64,000 nucleotides of DNA. It comes from JAICJC01 sp963709425. Lineage in GTDB: Bacteria; Actinomycetota; Thermoleophilia; Gaiellales; JAICJC01. The stretch's first letter is position 1; every line of letters begins with the position of its first letter. Under the pieces are notes generated by a model. That model had not been told where the DNA came from. It worked only from the letters and a program-made list of their open reading frames with translations, and made no database searches. Location of the stretch: NCBI GenBank assembly GCA_963709425.1, contig CAVPWG010000002.1, positions 372,001 to 436,000 of the forward strand, in the 5' to 3' direction. The position numbers and the translations under genes are program-made. Positions 32,991 through 42,277 of this stretch are shown piece by piece.

Positions 32991-33653
32991 CTACGGCGTC
33001 CAGCGGTCGCCGACGGGCGTCACGACGAGCTCGTGCGTCCACGCGCCTCTTCCCTGCTCGTGCAGGAACTGGACGGCCTTCGCGAGCTCACGGGTGTCGA
33101 TCCGCTCGCCGCCCCCGTCGTCGCCCGGGCCGCCGAACGTGCCGTCGCACACCAGGAGCGCGGCGTGGACGCCGTGCGGCTTCAGCTCGTTCGCCGCCGC
33201 CTGGGAGAGCGCGCGCTGACCCGCGGCGCCGGCACCCCACGGCGCTCGTCCAGGCAGGGCCCGGCGGGCGGAGCCACCGGTGACCTGGACGATCGTGCCG
33301 CCGCCGCGTTCCATGAGCGCCGCGCCGCAGATGCGAAAGAACGCGAACGTCGTGGGCAGCACCTGCTCGAGATAGGGCGCCATCGCGGCGTCGTCGGTCG
33401 TGACGAGGTCGCCGCCGCCGAAGCGGCCCTTCGGCGACACGGCGTTGACCACGAGGTCGAACGGGGCGACCTGCTCGACGACCGCCCGCATGCCCTCGGC
33501 CGACGTCACGTCGGCGACCACCCCGGTGCCGGGGAAGGCATGCGCAGTCTCCTGCGAGCGCGCGACGCCGGTCGCGTCCCATCCCTGGGCGAGGAAGTGC
33601 TCGCCGATCACGCGCCCCAGGTTCCGTGCACCGAAGACGAGAACGTGCGCCAT
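32991..33653 (-). CDS. SDR-like Rossmann protein with altered catalytic motif
   Basis: 220 aa. The N-terminal dinucleotide loop is VFGARNLGRVIG (residues 5-16), a variant of TGxxxGxG, and NAVS near residue 72 matches the NNAG position. At the catalytic site the serine region VTGGSARR is present, but the YxxxK motif reads WGAGA, so tyrosine and lysine are both missing. It is thus an atypical SDR, perhaps a non-catalytic NAD(P) sensor or an enzyme with another mechanism. The ATG is 7 nt after a TACACT box formed by the junction with repeat copy B. Confidence 0.75.
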   Translation of the reverse strand: MAHVLVFGARNLGRVIGEHFLAQGWDATGVARSQETAHAFPGTGVVADVTSAEGMRAVVEQVAPFDLVVNAVSPKGRFGGGDLVTTDDAAMAPYLEQVLPTTFAFFRICGAALMERGGGTIVQVTGGSARRALPGRAPWGAGAAGQRALSQAAANELKPHGVHAALLVCDGTFGGPGDDGGGERIDTRELAKAVQFLHEQGRGAWTHELVVTPVGDRWTP

Positions 33654-33660
33654 CGGGCTC

Positions 33661-33666
33661 AGTGTA
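33661..33666 (-). promoter_or_regulatory. -10 box (TACACT) at the end of repeat copy B, for the SDR-like gene
   Basis: On the minus strand TACACT (33666-33661) is 7 nt before ATG 33653. Its first three bases belong to the terminal repeat of copy B, so the element supplies part of the promoter. Confidence 0.5.
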
Positions 33667-33869
33667 GATGGGTGATTCCCAACCACCGCGCGCCTGGATG
33701 CGCGGCTGCGGATTCTGGGCGGACCCGGTGGGGCTGCGGCTGCGAACCGTCGTATCGCCGCGTCCTCGGTCGCGCCGACATTTCGGTCAATATCGACGCT
33801 CCCTGCGTCCTTGCGCTACTCGGTTCTCGCCGCCCAGGACATCACGGCAGTTGGGAATCAACCATCTAC
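33664..33869 (-). repeat. Structured dispersed element, copy B (206 bp)
   Basis: On the minus strand the left arm (33868-33843) and the reverse complement of the right arm (33665-33690) match at 22 of 26 positions. The core is about 92% identical to copy A over 119 nt. It fills the space between the preceding membrane-protein gene, whose TAG stop (33868-33866) lies in the arm, and the SDR-like gene. The stem that reads GCGTCG/CGAGGC in copy A reads GTAGCG/CGATAC here, with paired changes on both sides. Confidence 0.85.
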
Positions 33870-34360
33870 GCCCGCCGGGCCAGCGTCCGGATCACCGCCA
33901 CCGCGGCGACGACCGACGCCACGCCCGCGGCGGTGATGAGCGGGCCCGCCAGCGCAGGGCCGGCGCCGGGGGCGATCAGGGCCAGTCCGACACCGGCCGC
34001 CGCGAGCCCCGCCCCCAGCACGAGGCCCGCCCGCCGGACGACGATGCCGCGGTCGATTCGAAGCGGTGTCCGAAGCTCCGCCGCCCAGGCTCCCGCCTCA
34101 CCGGCGATGACGATCCCGGCGGCGACCGCGGGAGCCCACGCGTCGAGTGCCGACGGGCCTGCGGCGAGGGCGCCGGCGTAGGCCGCGGCGAGCGCGGCCA
34201 CGCCCCACGGCGCCCCGGCCGCCCAGCCGGTGACGCCGCCCACGAGCAGGGCCGCGCACCCCGTCGCACCGGCCGCGGCAACGGCCTCCGACTCGGCGCC
34301 GCCGAGGAGCGCCGCGCGAACGGCGACCGCGGCGGCCGCCGCCAGCGCTCCGGCGAGCAC
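33866..34360 (-). CDS. Small membrane protein at the end of the MoxR/DUF58 operon
   Basis: 164 aa, nearly all hydrophobic, with about five Ala/Gly/Val-rich membrane helices and no recognised family. GTG 34360 starts 2 nt after the DUF58 stop; the open frame further upstream only shadows that gene. Being last in an operon of MoxR, DUF58 and DUF4129 genes it may belong to the same membrane complex. Its stop codon lies in the terminal arm of repeat copy B. Confidence 0.6.
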   Translation of the reverse strand: MLAGALAAAAAVAVRAALLGGAESEAVAAAGATGCAALLVGGVTGWAAGAPWGVAALAAAYAGALAAGPSALDAWAPAVAAGIVIAGEAGAWAAELRTPLRIDRGIVVRRAGLVLGAGLAAAGVGLALIAPGAGPALAGPLITAAGVASVVAAVAVIRTLARRA

Positions 34361-34362
34361 GA

Positions 34363-35615
34363 TCAGCTGCGCACGGTTCGGGCGTATCGCCGCGCCTCCC
34401 GAAGCTGGGCCAGCGAGCCGGCGAGCGGCTCGAGCCCGTCCCATTGCGCCACCGGCACGCCCAGCCTGCGGTATCGCGCCCGCAGCCCCTCGTGACGGAG
34501 TACCCAGAGCCGGTGGGCCAGGTCGCCGACCGCGCCCGAACCGGCCGGCGTGCGGCCGGTTGCCGAGACGTCGACCACCGCCAGATCGAACCCCCGCGCC
34601 CTGAGTGCTGCGAGCGCGGCCAGCGCGCGGTCGTCGGCAAGGGGCGTCAGAGCGAGGACGAGCGCGCCGGGTGGCAGGGTCCGGGTCGGGATGACGTCGA
34701 CGTCGCGCCAGGCGTAGCTCGTCACCACCTCGGTGTCGATGAGCGAGTCGAGCACGCGATATGTCTGCGCCCGGCCGGTCGACGGCAGCACCCACCGCAG
34801 CACGCCGCCGAAGCCCACGACCCCGACCCGGTCACGCCCGCGCAGGTACATGGTCGCGAGTGCCGACGCCGCCCTGACCGCGAGATCGAGCGATACCGGC
34901 GACTCGGCGAAGGAGTCGAGGAAGAGGACGACGTCGGCGTTTCGCTCGGGATGGTGGACGTTCGTGTGGAGCGTCCCCCGGCGGGCGCTCACGCGCCAGT
35001 TCACGCGCCGCAGCCGATCGCCGTGCTGATACGGGCGCAGGTCTGCGAACTCGAGCCCCTCTCCGGCCGTCCGGCTCGTATCCGACCCGACGGATGCCTG
35101 GGTGCGGACCGGCCGCGGCGCCTGCCGCAGCGGCTCGATCTGGGGGTGCACCCTGACCTGGAGCGGTGGGGCGACCTCGCCGTCCCACACGCGCAGGCCG
35201 AGCGCCTCTCGCACCCGGATCCGCGCCGGGACGACGAATCCGCCCCACCGGTCGCATGCCAGCTCGAACGGCACGGTTGCCGCGCCGCCGCCCAGGCGCA
35301 GGGCGCGCCGGGATGGGCCGGCGACGGGCGTCAGGCCGTCCGGAAGGCCCAGGCCCACCTCGACCTGCCACTGGGGCTGTGGCGAGGAGAGCTCGACCAT
35401 GGCAGACACGCGGTCGCCCTCGATCGCGCGCAGCTCCCCCGGTGTCATCCGCGCGGTCACGCCGGGCGGCGAAGACCGGGCCAGGCCGACGGCGGCGATG
35501 AGGCCGAACGGGGCCGCCACCGCAACCAGCTCGGGCCGGTGCAGCCCGACTGCCGCAAGCAGCATGGCGGCGCAGAGCGCCGGGTAGGCCCGAAGCCGGA
35601 TCGTCGGGGACGGCG

Positions 35616-35619
<4 letters not shown>
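34363..35619 (-). CDS. DUF58 domain protein (vWA-like)
   Basis: 418 aa. Two membrane helices at residues 10-50 precede a beta-rich region. The DUF58 core comes next, seen as FADLRPYQHGDRLRRVNWRVSARRG near 195-220, then a vWA-like fold beginning DVVLFLDSF. DUF58 proteins work with MoxR ATPases, probably in assembly or activation of membrane-associated complexes. TTG start overlapping the moxR stop (TTGA). The chain is typical in length for the family. Confidence 0.9.
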
Positions 35620-36595
<976 letters not shown>

Positions 36596-36599
<4 letters not shown>

Positions 36600-37006
36600 C
36601 GTGCTCCGCCGATCTCCTCGAGGCGATCGACCGCGGCGCGGACGTCGGCCAGGTCGACCCCGGCTGCATGCCGGTCATCGGGCGGCGGCCGGTCGCCGCG
36701 CACGAGCTCCCATGTCGCCGGCCCGAGCGCCTGCGCCGCGATCTCCGGATCGCGGTCGAGATCGATCCCGGCCGTCGCAAGCCGGTCCCGCGCGATGTCG
36801 CGCAGCAGCGGGCACAGGCGCTCGTGCGTGTCGCCGGCGCTCCCGCGCGCCATGCCGACCTGGCGCTCCATCGCCCGCAGGCCCTTCGGGCGGGACGGCT
36901 CCTCGGGCCTGCGCTTCCGGCGCCGCTCGACCCGCTGGACGGGCGGCAGGAGCGCGACGGCGACGACGGCTCCGGCCGCGAGCAGGACGGCGCTCGTGGC
37001 CGTCAT
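36596..37006 (-). CDS. Hypothetical membrane-anchored protein of the MoxR operon
   Basis: 136 aa. One N-terminal hydrophobic segment (residues 5-22) is followed by a basic stretch (RRRKRRPEE) and a charged, helical domain with DIARDRLA and DLADVRAAVDRLEEIG. No family recognised. ATG overlaps the DUF4129 stop (ATGA), and its own stop overlaps moxR (GTGA), so it is tightly embedded in the operon. A membrane-tethered accessory subunit is the natural inference. Confidence 0.7.
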
Positions 37007-37902
37007 CCGGCATCCTCGGCTGCGATGGTCTCCACCGCATCGACCGCCTCGGCCTGCATCCCGCGGTCGATCGGATGCGTGCTGAAGCGGGCCCGCGCGT
37101 AGAGGCGTGTGAGCCTGCCCAGCGCGGTGATGCGCGCGTACCCTGCCGCCGTCATGCGCCCAAGGTACTCCAGCGGCGCCTCCGAGCGCCGCCGCCCGAG
37201 TGCGCGGTCGGCCATCACGCGATCCATGAGCGCGTACGCGCCGATCACCGCGCGGCGCGGGTCCGGCTCGGCCCGGAGCCTGTCCAGGCCCAGGTCGGGA
37301 GGCTCGTCGTCGTCGTGTCCGGCCGCGGCTGCCGCCGCTCGTGCCGCGGCGCGCCGCGTTCGCATCCGGCGGAGTGCGACGACGGACCCGCCGACCAGGA
37401 GCACCCACGTCAGGCCCGCGATGACCCAGTCGATCGTGGCGAAGCCGTCGCCGTGGTGGGCCGGCACCGGGTGTGCCTTGTCGGGGCCGTGCTGTCGGCC
37501 CGCGAAGGGGTTGTGGACATGGAGGAAGTCGAGCGGGTTCTGGCCGGTGCGGCTGTAGTACACGACGATCGCTGCGAGCACCAGGCAGATCGCGAACAGT
37601 CGCCGGCGCGCGCGGCGGCGTGCTGCCACCATCTCGGGGTCTCGTCTTCGGACGACCTGCGCGTAGAAGAAGAGCCCGAGCCCGAGCACCGCGACGATCG
37701 GGCCGAGAACGAGCAGCACCCAGACCAGGGCGTGGTGCCCGGCGGTCGTCGCGGCCGAGCCACCGGGCACGGCGCGGTCGTGGTCGCCCGACCGTGCCGC
37801 CAGCGAGACCACCGTCAGCAGGACGATCAGGCTCACCGCGAGCGCAGCCGTGCGGGCGGCCGAGAGCGGTCCAGGCGGCGGCTGGTCTGGCGGAGTGCGC
37901 AC
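37003..37902 (-). CDS. DUF4129 domain membrane protein
   Basis: 299 aa from GTG. Three hydrophobic segments lie at about 16-36, 56-82 and 100-118 and a fourth at about 158-178. The C-terminal cytoplasmic DUF4129 part covers about 210-295, with RRAVIGAYALMDRVM and RRSEAPLEYLGR. DUF4129 is usually found in transglutaminase-like or MoxR/DUF58 operons, as here. It is the first gene of this operon. It is divergent from the UbiD gene, 50 bp away. Confidence 0.85.
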   Translation of the reverse strand: MRTPPDQPPPGPLSAARTAALAVSLIVLLTVVSLAARSGDHDRAVPGGSAATTAGHHALVWVLLVLGPIVAVLGLGLFFYAQVVRRRDPEMVAARRRARRRLFAICLVLAAIVVYYSRTGQNPLDFLHVHNPFAGRQHGPDKAHPVPAHHGDGFATIDWVIAGLTWVLLVGGSVVALRRMRTRRAAARAAAAAAGHDDDEPPDLGLDRLRAEPDPRRAVIGAYALMDRVMADRALGRRRSEAPLEYLGRMTAAGYARITALGRLTRLYARARFSTHPIDRGMQAEAVDAVETIAAEDAG

Positions 37903-37935
37903 CTACGCGGTGTGACGGTACCGCGGCGCCCCGGT

Positions 37936-37941
37936 TAGACT
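37936..37941 (+). promoter_or_regulatory. -10 box (TAGACT) for the UbiD gene
   Basis: TAGACT ends 11 nt before the ATG at 37953, giving a very short leader of about 4 nt. Confidence 0.4.
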
Positions 37942-37952
37942 CGGCGACCCCG

Positions 37953-39392
37953 ATGGCCTTCTCGGACCTCCGCGACTGGCTCGACCACCTGCGCCGCCAC
38001 GACGAGCTGGTCGAGGTGACGGCCCAGGTCGACCCGCACCTCGAGATCGCCGAGATCACCGACCGCGTCACCAAGTCCGGCGGCCCGGCGCTGCTCTTCA
38101 CGAACGTCCGCGGTTCGGCGATGCCGCTGCTCATCAACCAGTTCGGGACGGAGCGACGGATGTGCATGGCGCTCGGGGTCGAGCGGCTCGATGACCTCGG
38201 GGCGCGCGTCTCGGACGTGCTCGAGATGACCCCGCCTGAGGGCTTCGTCGGCAAGATCCGCGCGCTCGGGAAGCTGAAGTCGATCGCCGATTCCCGGCCG
38301 AAGGTGGTCGGGTCGGGGCCGTGCCAGGAGGTCGTGCTCGACCCGCCTTCGATCGACCCGCTCCCGATCATGACCTGCTGGCCCGGCGACGGCGGCCCCT
38401 TCATCACGCTCCCGGCCGTGATCACGAACGACCCCCGCACCGGGACGCGGAACGTGGGCATGTACCGGGTGCAGAAGTTCGACGCGACAACGACCGCGAT
38501 GCACTGGCAGATCCACAAGGACGCCGCCGCCGACTGGCGCGGCATGGGCGAGCGGATGGACGTCGCGATCGCGCTCGGGACCGACCCGGCGACCTGCTAC
38601 ACGGCGTCGGCGCCGCTCCCGAAGCACATCGATGAGTTCATGCTCGCCGGCTTCCTGCGCGGCGAGCCGGTCGAGCTGGTGAAGTGCAAGACCGTCGACC
38701 TCGAGGTGCCGGCCCGGTCCGAGATCGTGATCGAGGGCTACATCGAGAAGGGCGAGCTGCGCAACGAGGGCCCGTTCGGCGACCACACCGGCTACTACAC
38801 GCCGGCCGAGCCGTTCCCGGTCGTCCACGTCACGTGCGTGACACACCGGCGCGACCCGATCTATCCGTCGATCATCGTCGGCGTCCCGCCGCAGGAGGAC
38901 GTGTGGCTCGGGAAGGCGACCGAGCGCCTGTTCCTGGCGGCGGTGCGAATGACCCTGCCGGAGGTGGTCGACTACGACCTGCCGTTCATGGGCGCCTTCC
39001 ACAATCTCGCGATCGTCTCGATCAGGAAGGGGTTCCCCGGCCACGCTCGCAAGGTGATGCACGCCGTCTGGGGCACCGGCCTCCTGTCGCTGACCAAGGG
39101 CGTCGTCGTTGTGGACGACTGGGTCGACGTGCACGACTACGGCCAGGTGATGTGGCAGGTCGGGGCGAACGTCGACCCGGCGCGCGACGTCCTGCTCTCG
39201 GAGGGGCCGCTCGACCACCTCGACCACGCGCCGACCCGCCAGTTCATGGGAGGGAAGATCGGGATCGACGCGACGGCGAAGCTCGAGGCGGAGGGCTATG
39301 TGCGCGACTGGCCGGAGGTGATCCGGATGAGCGACGAGGTGCGTGCGCTGGTCGATCGGCGCTGGGCCGAATACGGGGTTCGGGAGCGGTGA
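37953..39392 (+). CDS. UbiD-family prenylated-FMN decarboxylase (menaquinone pathway, MqnL-like)
   Basis: 479 aa, full UbiD length. It needs prenyl-FMN made by the UbiX-type protein encoded at 41678-42277. Characteristic segments include TRNVGMYRVQ (prFMN/metal site), the IHKDAAADWR region and FGDHTGYY with conserved glutamate just upstream (NEGPFGDHTG, near residue 275). In organisms with the futalosine pathway such a UbiD/UbiX pair decarboxylates the prenylated naphthoate, and mqnE, mqnA and mqnC are 7 kb downstream, so that role is likely. Aromatic acid decarboxylation is the alternative. Confidence 0.88.
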   Translation: MAFSDLRDWLDHLRRHDELVEVTAQVDPHLEIAEITDRVTKSGGPALLFTNVRGSAMPLLINQFGTERRMCMALGVERLDDLGARVSDVLEMTPPEGFVGKIRALGKLKSIADSRPKVVGSGPCQEVVLDPPSIDPLPIMTCWPGDGGPFITLPAVITNDPRTGTRNVGMYRVQKFDATTTAMHWQIHKDAAADWRGMGERMDVAIALGTDPATCYTASAPLPKHIDEFMLAGFLRGEPVELVKCKTVDLEVPARSEIVIEGYIEKGELRNEGPFGDHTGYYTPAEPFPVVHVTCVTHRRDPIYPSIIVGVPPQEDVWLGKATERLFLAAVRMTLPEVVDYDLPFMGAFHNLAIVSIRKGFPGHARKVMHAVWGTGLLSLTKGVVVVDDWVDVHDYGQVMWQVGANVDPARDVLLSEGPLDHLDHAPTRQFMGGKIGIDATAKLEAEGYVRDWPEVIRMSDEVRALVDRRWAEYGVRER

Positions 39393-39494
39393 ACGCGCCG
39401 TTTGAAACGTTCTCGACTGGGGCCGCAGCGAGGACTATGCTCCCGCCCGGCGCGGCTATGATCGCCGCCGACGTGTGCGAGCGAAGGGACCTGC

Positions 39495-40145
39495 GTGGCT
39501 GACGACGGGACGACCAGGGGTCAATTCCTCAGCCTCACGACGGTCGGGGTCGGGGCGGCGATCGGCGGGGTCATCGGCGTGCCCGCCACGGCCTATCTCC
39601 TGGCTCCAGTGACGGACGAGGCCCAGTTCCAGCCGGTGTTCCTGGGGAAGACCGACACGTTCACGTCCGAGCAGGGCTTCGACCCCACCGCGGCGACATA
39701 CGTCGAGGATCCCAAGAACCCCGCGACGAGCCCGGGGCTCGCCTGGGTTCACAGCACGGGAAAATCGAATCCCGACTGGCTGGCTGCCGACGCCATGTTC
39801 ATCGTGTTCTCGAACCGGTGCATGCACCTCGGGTGCCCGGTCGCAGTCGCGCAGGGCATCGGCTTCGCCTGCCCCTGTCACGGCGGCCAGTACGACAAGA
39901 CAGGGCAGCGCACCGCAGGGCCACCGATTCGCCCGCTCGATCGGTTCCAGTGGGAGATCAAGAACTCCGACGAGCTCTGGATCACCCAGCGCTGGTCGGT
40001 CGATTTCAACGGCGAAGGCAAGGTGCTCTACTTCCCGGTCAAGATGCCGGGTCAGCCCGTCGCGACTCCGGGGCCGAGCGTCGTGGCCGACGTGCTCTAC
40101 CCGAACGTGACCTACGACCACGGCCCCGTCCCACAGGCCAAGTAG
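39495..40145 (+). CDS. Rieske iron-sulfur protein of the quinol:cytochrome c oxidoreductase
   Basis: 216 aa from GTG. One N-terminal membrane helix (residues 15-37) anchors the subunit. The Rieske 2Fe-2S ligands are C109/H111 (CMHLGC) and C126/H129 (CPCH), and C114 and C128 form the structural disulfide. It carries electrons from menaquinol to the cytochrome c domain. The 102-bp upstream gap holds a possible -10 TATGAT at 39457-39462 and a purine-rich GAAGGGA before the start. First gene of the three-gene bc complex operon, followed after 3 nt by cytochrome b. Confidence 0.94.
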   Translation: MADDGTTRGQFLSLTTVGVGAAIGGVIGVPATAYLLAPVTDEAQFQPVFLGKTDTFTSEQGFDPTAATYVEDPKNPATSPGLAWVHSTGKSNPDWLAADAMFIVFSNRCMHLGCPVAVAQGIGFACPCHGGQYDKTGQRTAGPPIRPLDRFQWEIKNSDELWITQRWSVDFNGEGKVLYFPVKMPGQPVATPGPSVVADVLYPNVTYDHGPVPQAK

Positions 40146-40148
40146 CGG

Positions 40149-40862
40149 ATGCCGATCCCGGTCCCCGACGGCAAGCAGCTCGTCCTCCAGACGGAGGACT
40201 GGGTCGAGTACCGCTCGGGGTTCCCGACCCTCGTCCGCAAGTTCCTCTTCAGGAAGGTGCCGCCGACCGGGTGGTTCCACACCCTGGGCAGCTCGCTGCT
40301 CACCGTCTTCATCATCCAGGTGGTCACGGGGTCGCTCCTGGCCATGACATACAACCCGTCGCCGAACGGCGCCTACGAGTCGATCCGCTACATCACCGAC
40401 GTCGAGACGCTCGGATGGCTGATCCGCGGGATGCACAAGTGGGGCGCCTCGATGATGGTCATCCTGCTCTTCCTCCACATGGGGCGGGTGTTCTTCTACG
40501 GCGCGTACAAGTACCCACGCGAGCTCACGTGGCTCACCGGGTCGCTGATCTTTCTCTCGACGATGGCGATGGGCCTGACCGGCTACCTGCTCGTCTGGGA
40601 CGAGCGCGCCTACTGGGCCTCGGTCGTCGCCGTCAACATCAACGGCACGGCGCCCGTGCTCGGGCCGTTCATCTCGAAGTTCCTGCTGGGAGGGCCCGTG
40701 TTCGGGGCGCAGACCATCTCGAGGTTCTACGCCCTGCACATGCTCATGATCCCGGGGCTGATCGGCGGCCTGATCTTCGTGCACCTGTGGCTCGTCGTGA
40801 AGCTCGGCGTCACCCCGTGGCCGAGCCGGCCCGTGGCGCATGACGAGGCGGTCGGAGACTGA
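40149..40862 (+). CDS. Cytochrome b (b6-type N-terminal half)
   Basis: 237 aa with four core membrane helices. The four heme-ligand histidines are in two helices: RGMHKWG and FLHMGR in one, YALHML and FVHLW in the other, spaced as in cytochrome b6. The C-terminal half of mitochondrial-type cytochrome b is absent and is supplied by the next gene. So the complex has the split b6f-like layout. It overlaps the next start (TGATG). Confidence 0.94.
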   Translation: MPIPVPDGKQLVLQTEDWVEYRSGFPTLVRKFLFRKVPPTGWFHTLGSSLLTVFIIQVVTGSLLAMTYNPSPNGAYESIRYITDVETLGWLIRGMHKWGASMMVILLFLHMGRVFFYGAYKYPRELTWLTGSLIFLSTMAMGLTGYLLVWDERAYWASVVAVNINGTAPVLGPFISKFLLGGPVFGAQTISRFYALHMLMIPGLIGGLIFVHLWLVVKLGVTPWPSRPVAHDEAVGD

Positions 40863-41668
40863 TGGCCGTCACCGCCCGCAAGGTGATCAACCGCCGGGTC
40901 CGGTACGAGACCGAGCTCGCGGAGCAGAAGAAGGAGGGCCACCCCTTCTTCCCATACGCGATGTTCCACGACACGGTCGTGAACCTGATCATCGTGCTCA
41001 TGATCGTCGCGATGGCGGTGATCTGGCACGAGACGGCGGGCCCGATCGATGCCAACCACCCAAACGGCCAGAACGGCTTGTTCGGCGCGCTCTACGAGGG
41101 CAAGGCAAACCCGGCCGTCGCCGTCACCGAGCCGCGGCCGGAGTGGTACTTCCTCTTCCTCTTCGAGCTCTTGCGCATCTTCAAGTCGCCGTGGGAGCTG
41201 ATCCTGGCCACGATCATCATCCCGACGATCCTGATGGTGCTGCTGGTCGTCTGGCCGTTCCTCGACCGCGGCCGCGACCGCCGGATCTCGCGGCGCCCGG
41301 TGGGGATGGCGGTCGGCCTGAGCGTCCCCGCGGTGCTGATCGCGCTCACGATCGCCGGCGGAATCGCCCCTGGAGCCGTCACGGGCTCGAACATCACCGG
41401 GAACCCGCAGTTCGACTCGCTCGCGGCGGCAACGCTGATCTCGACCCACGGATGCACCACGTGCCACGATTTCGGAGCTGGAGGCGGATCCATTGGACCG
41501 GATCTGTCGAACGGGGCGCCGGACCCCTCGAAGGCCGCCATCCAGGCGCAGATTGAGAACGGCGGTGGAGGAATGCCACCGTTCAAGGACGCGTTCACGC
41601 CGGAGCAGATCCAGCAGCTCACCGATTTCATCGACGGCCTCCGGTCAGGCACGCCGCCGCCTAGCTAG
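40862..41668 (+). CDS. Subunit IV/cytochrome c fusion of the bc complex (QcrC-like)
   Basis: 268 aa. Residues 35-165 match subunit IV of b6f complexes with three membrane helices and the quinol-site motif PEWYF (93-97). A fourth hydrophobic stretch leads to a C-terminal monohaem cytochrome c domain with C198-C201-H202 (CTTCH) and M238 (GGMPPF) as the sixth ligand. This fusion resembles the QcrC of Firmicutes rather than the diheme QcrC/QcrA/QcrB set of most actinobacteria. It passes electrons from the Rieske centre to a terminal oxidase. Confidence 0.93.
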   Translation: MAVTARKVINRRVRYETELAEQKKEGHPFFPYAMFHDTVVNLIIVLMIVAMAVIWHETAGPIDANHPNGQNGLFGALYEGKANPAVAVTEPRPEWYFLFLFELLRIFKSPWELILATIIIPTILMVLLVVWPFLDRGRDRRISRRPVGMAVGLSVPAVLIALTIAGGIAPGAVTGSNITGNPQFDSLAAATLISTHGCTTCHDFGAGGGSIGPDLSNGAPDPSKAAIQAQIENGGGGMPPFKDAFTPEQIQQLTDFIDGLRSGTPPPS

Positions 41669-41671
41669 GCT
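41666..41671 (+). promoter_or_regulatory. -10 box (TAGGCT) for the UbiX gene
   Basis: TAGGCT overlaps the stop of the cytochrome gene (TAG 41666-41668) and is followed by 6 nt and GTG 41678. It predicts a leaderless internal transcript for ubiX and the genes after it. Confidence 0.5.
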
Positions 41672-41677
41672 CTCGCC

Positions 41678-42277
41678 GTGCAGGTGATGCTCGGACTCAC
41701 CGGCGCGTCCGGCGCCCCGTATGCCGCACGAGTGCTGCGCGCGCTCGTGGCCTCGGGCGCCGACGTGGGGATCGTGGTGTCGCGGGCGGGCGCACAGGTG
41801 ATCGCGCTCGAGCTCTACGGCGACCGCGACATGAACCCCGACGGCGCGGTCGAGCGCTTCGTCGTGGACCACGGCGACCCCGACGTCCGGGTCTGGGGCC
41901 AGTCCGACTACTCGGCGCCCTACGCCTCCGGCTCGAGCCGCACCGACGCGGTCATCATCTGCCCGTGCTCGATGGCGACCGTCGGCACGATCGCGGGCGG
42001 CGCCGAGGCCAACCTGATCCACCGCGCGGCTGCGGTGCAGCTCAAGGAGGGGCGCCGGCTCGTCCTGGTGCCGCGCGAGACGCCGCTCTCGGACATCCAC
42101 CTCGAGAACCTGCTTCGGATCAAGCGGGCGGGCGCATCGGTCGTCCCCGCCATGCCCGGCTTCTACCACCTGCCCCACAGCATCGACGACCTCGTCGACT
42201 TCGTCGCCGGCCGGGTGCTCGACACCGCCGGTGTCGAGGCCACCCTCTACGAGCGCTGGGGATCGGCCGGCCAATGA
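41678..42277 (+). CDS. ubiX: UbiX-type flavin prenyltransferase
   Basis: 199 aa from GTG. The family N-terminus GLTGASGAPYA is present, with CPCSMATVG near residue 97 and LVPRETPLSDIHLENLL near 128 for FMN and prenyl-phosphate binding. It joins dimethylallyl phosphate to FMN to make the prenyl-FMN needed by the UbiD-type enzyme at 37953. Overlaps the menG start (ATGA). In the futalosine nomenclature it corresponds to MqnM. Confidence 0.93.
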   Translation: MQVMLGLTGASGAPYAARVLRALVASGADVGIVVSRAGAQVIALELYGDRDMNPDGAVERFVVDHGDPDVRVWGQSDYSAPYASGSSRTDAVIICPCSMATVGTIAGGAEANLIHRAAAVQLKEGRRLVLVPRETPLSDIHLENLLRIKRAGASVVPAMPGFYHLPHSIDDLVDFVAGRVLDTAGVEATLYERWGSAGQ

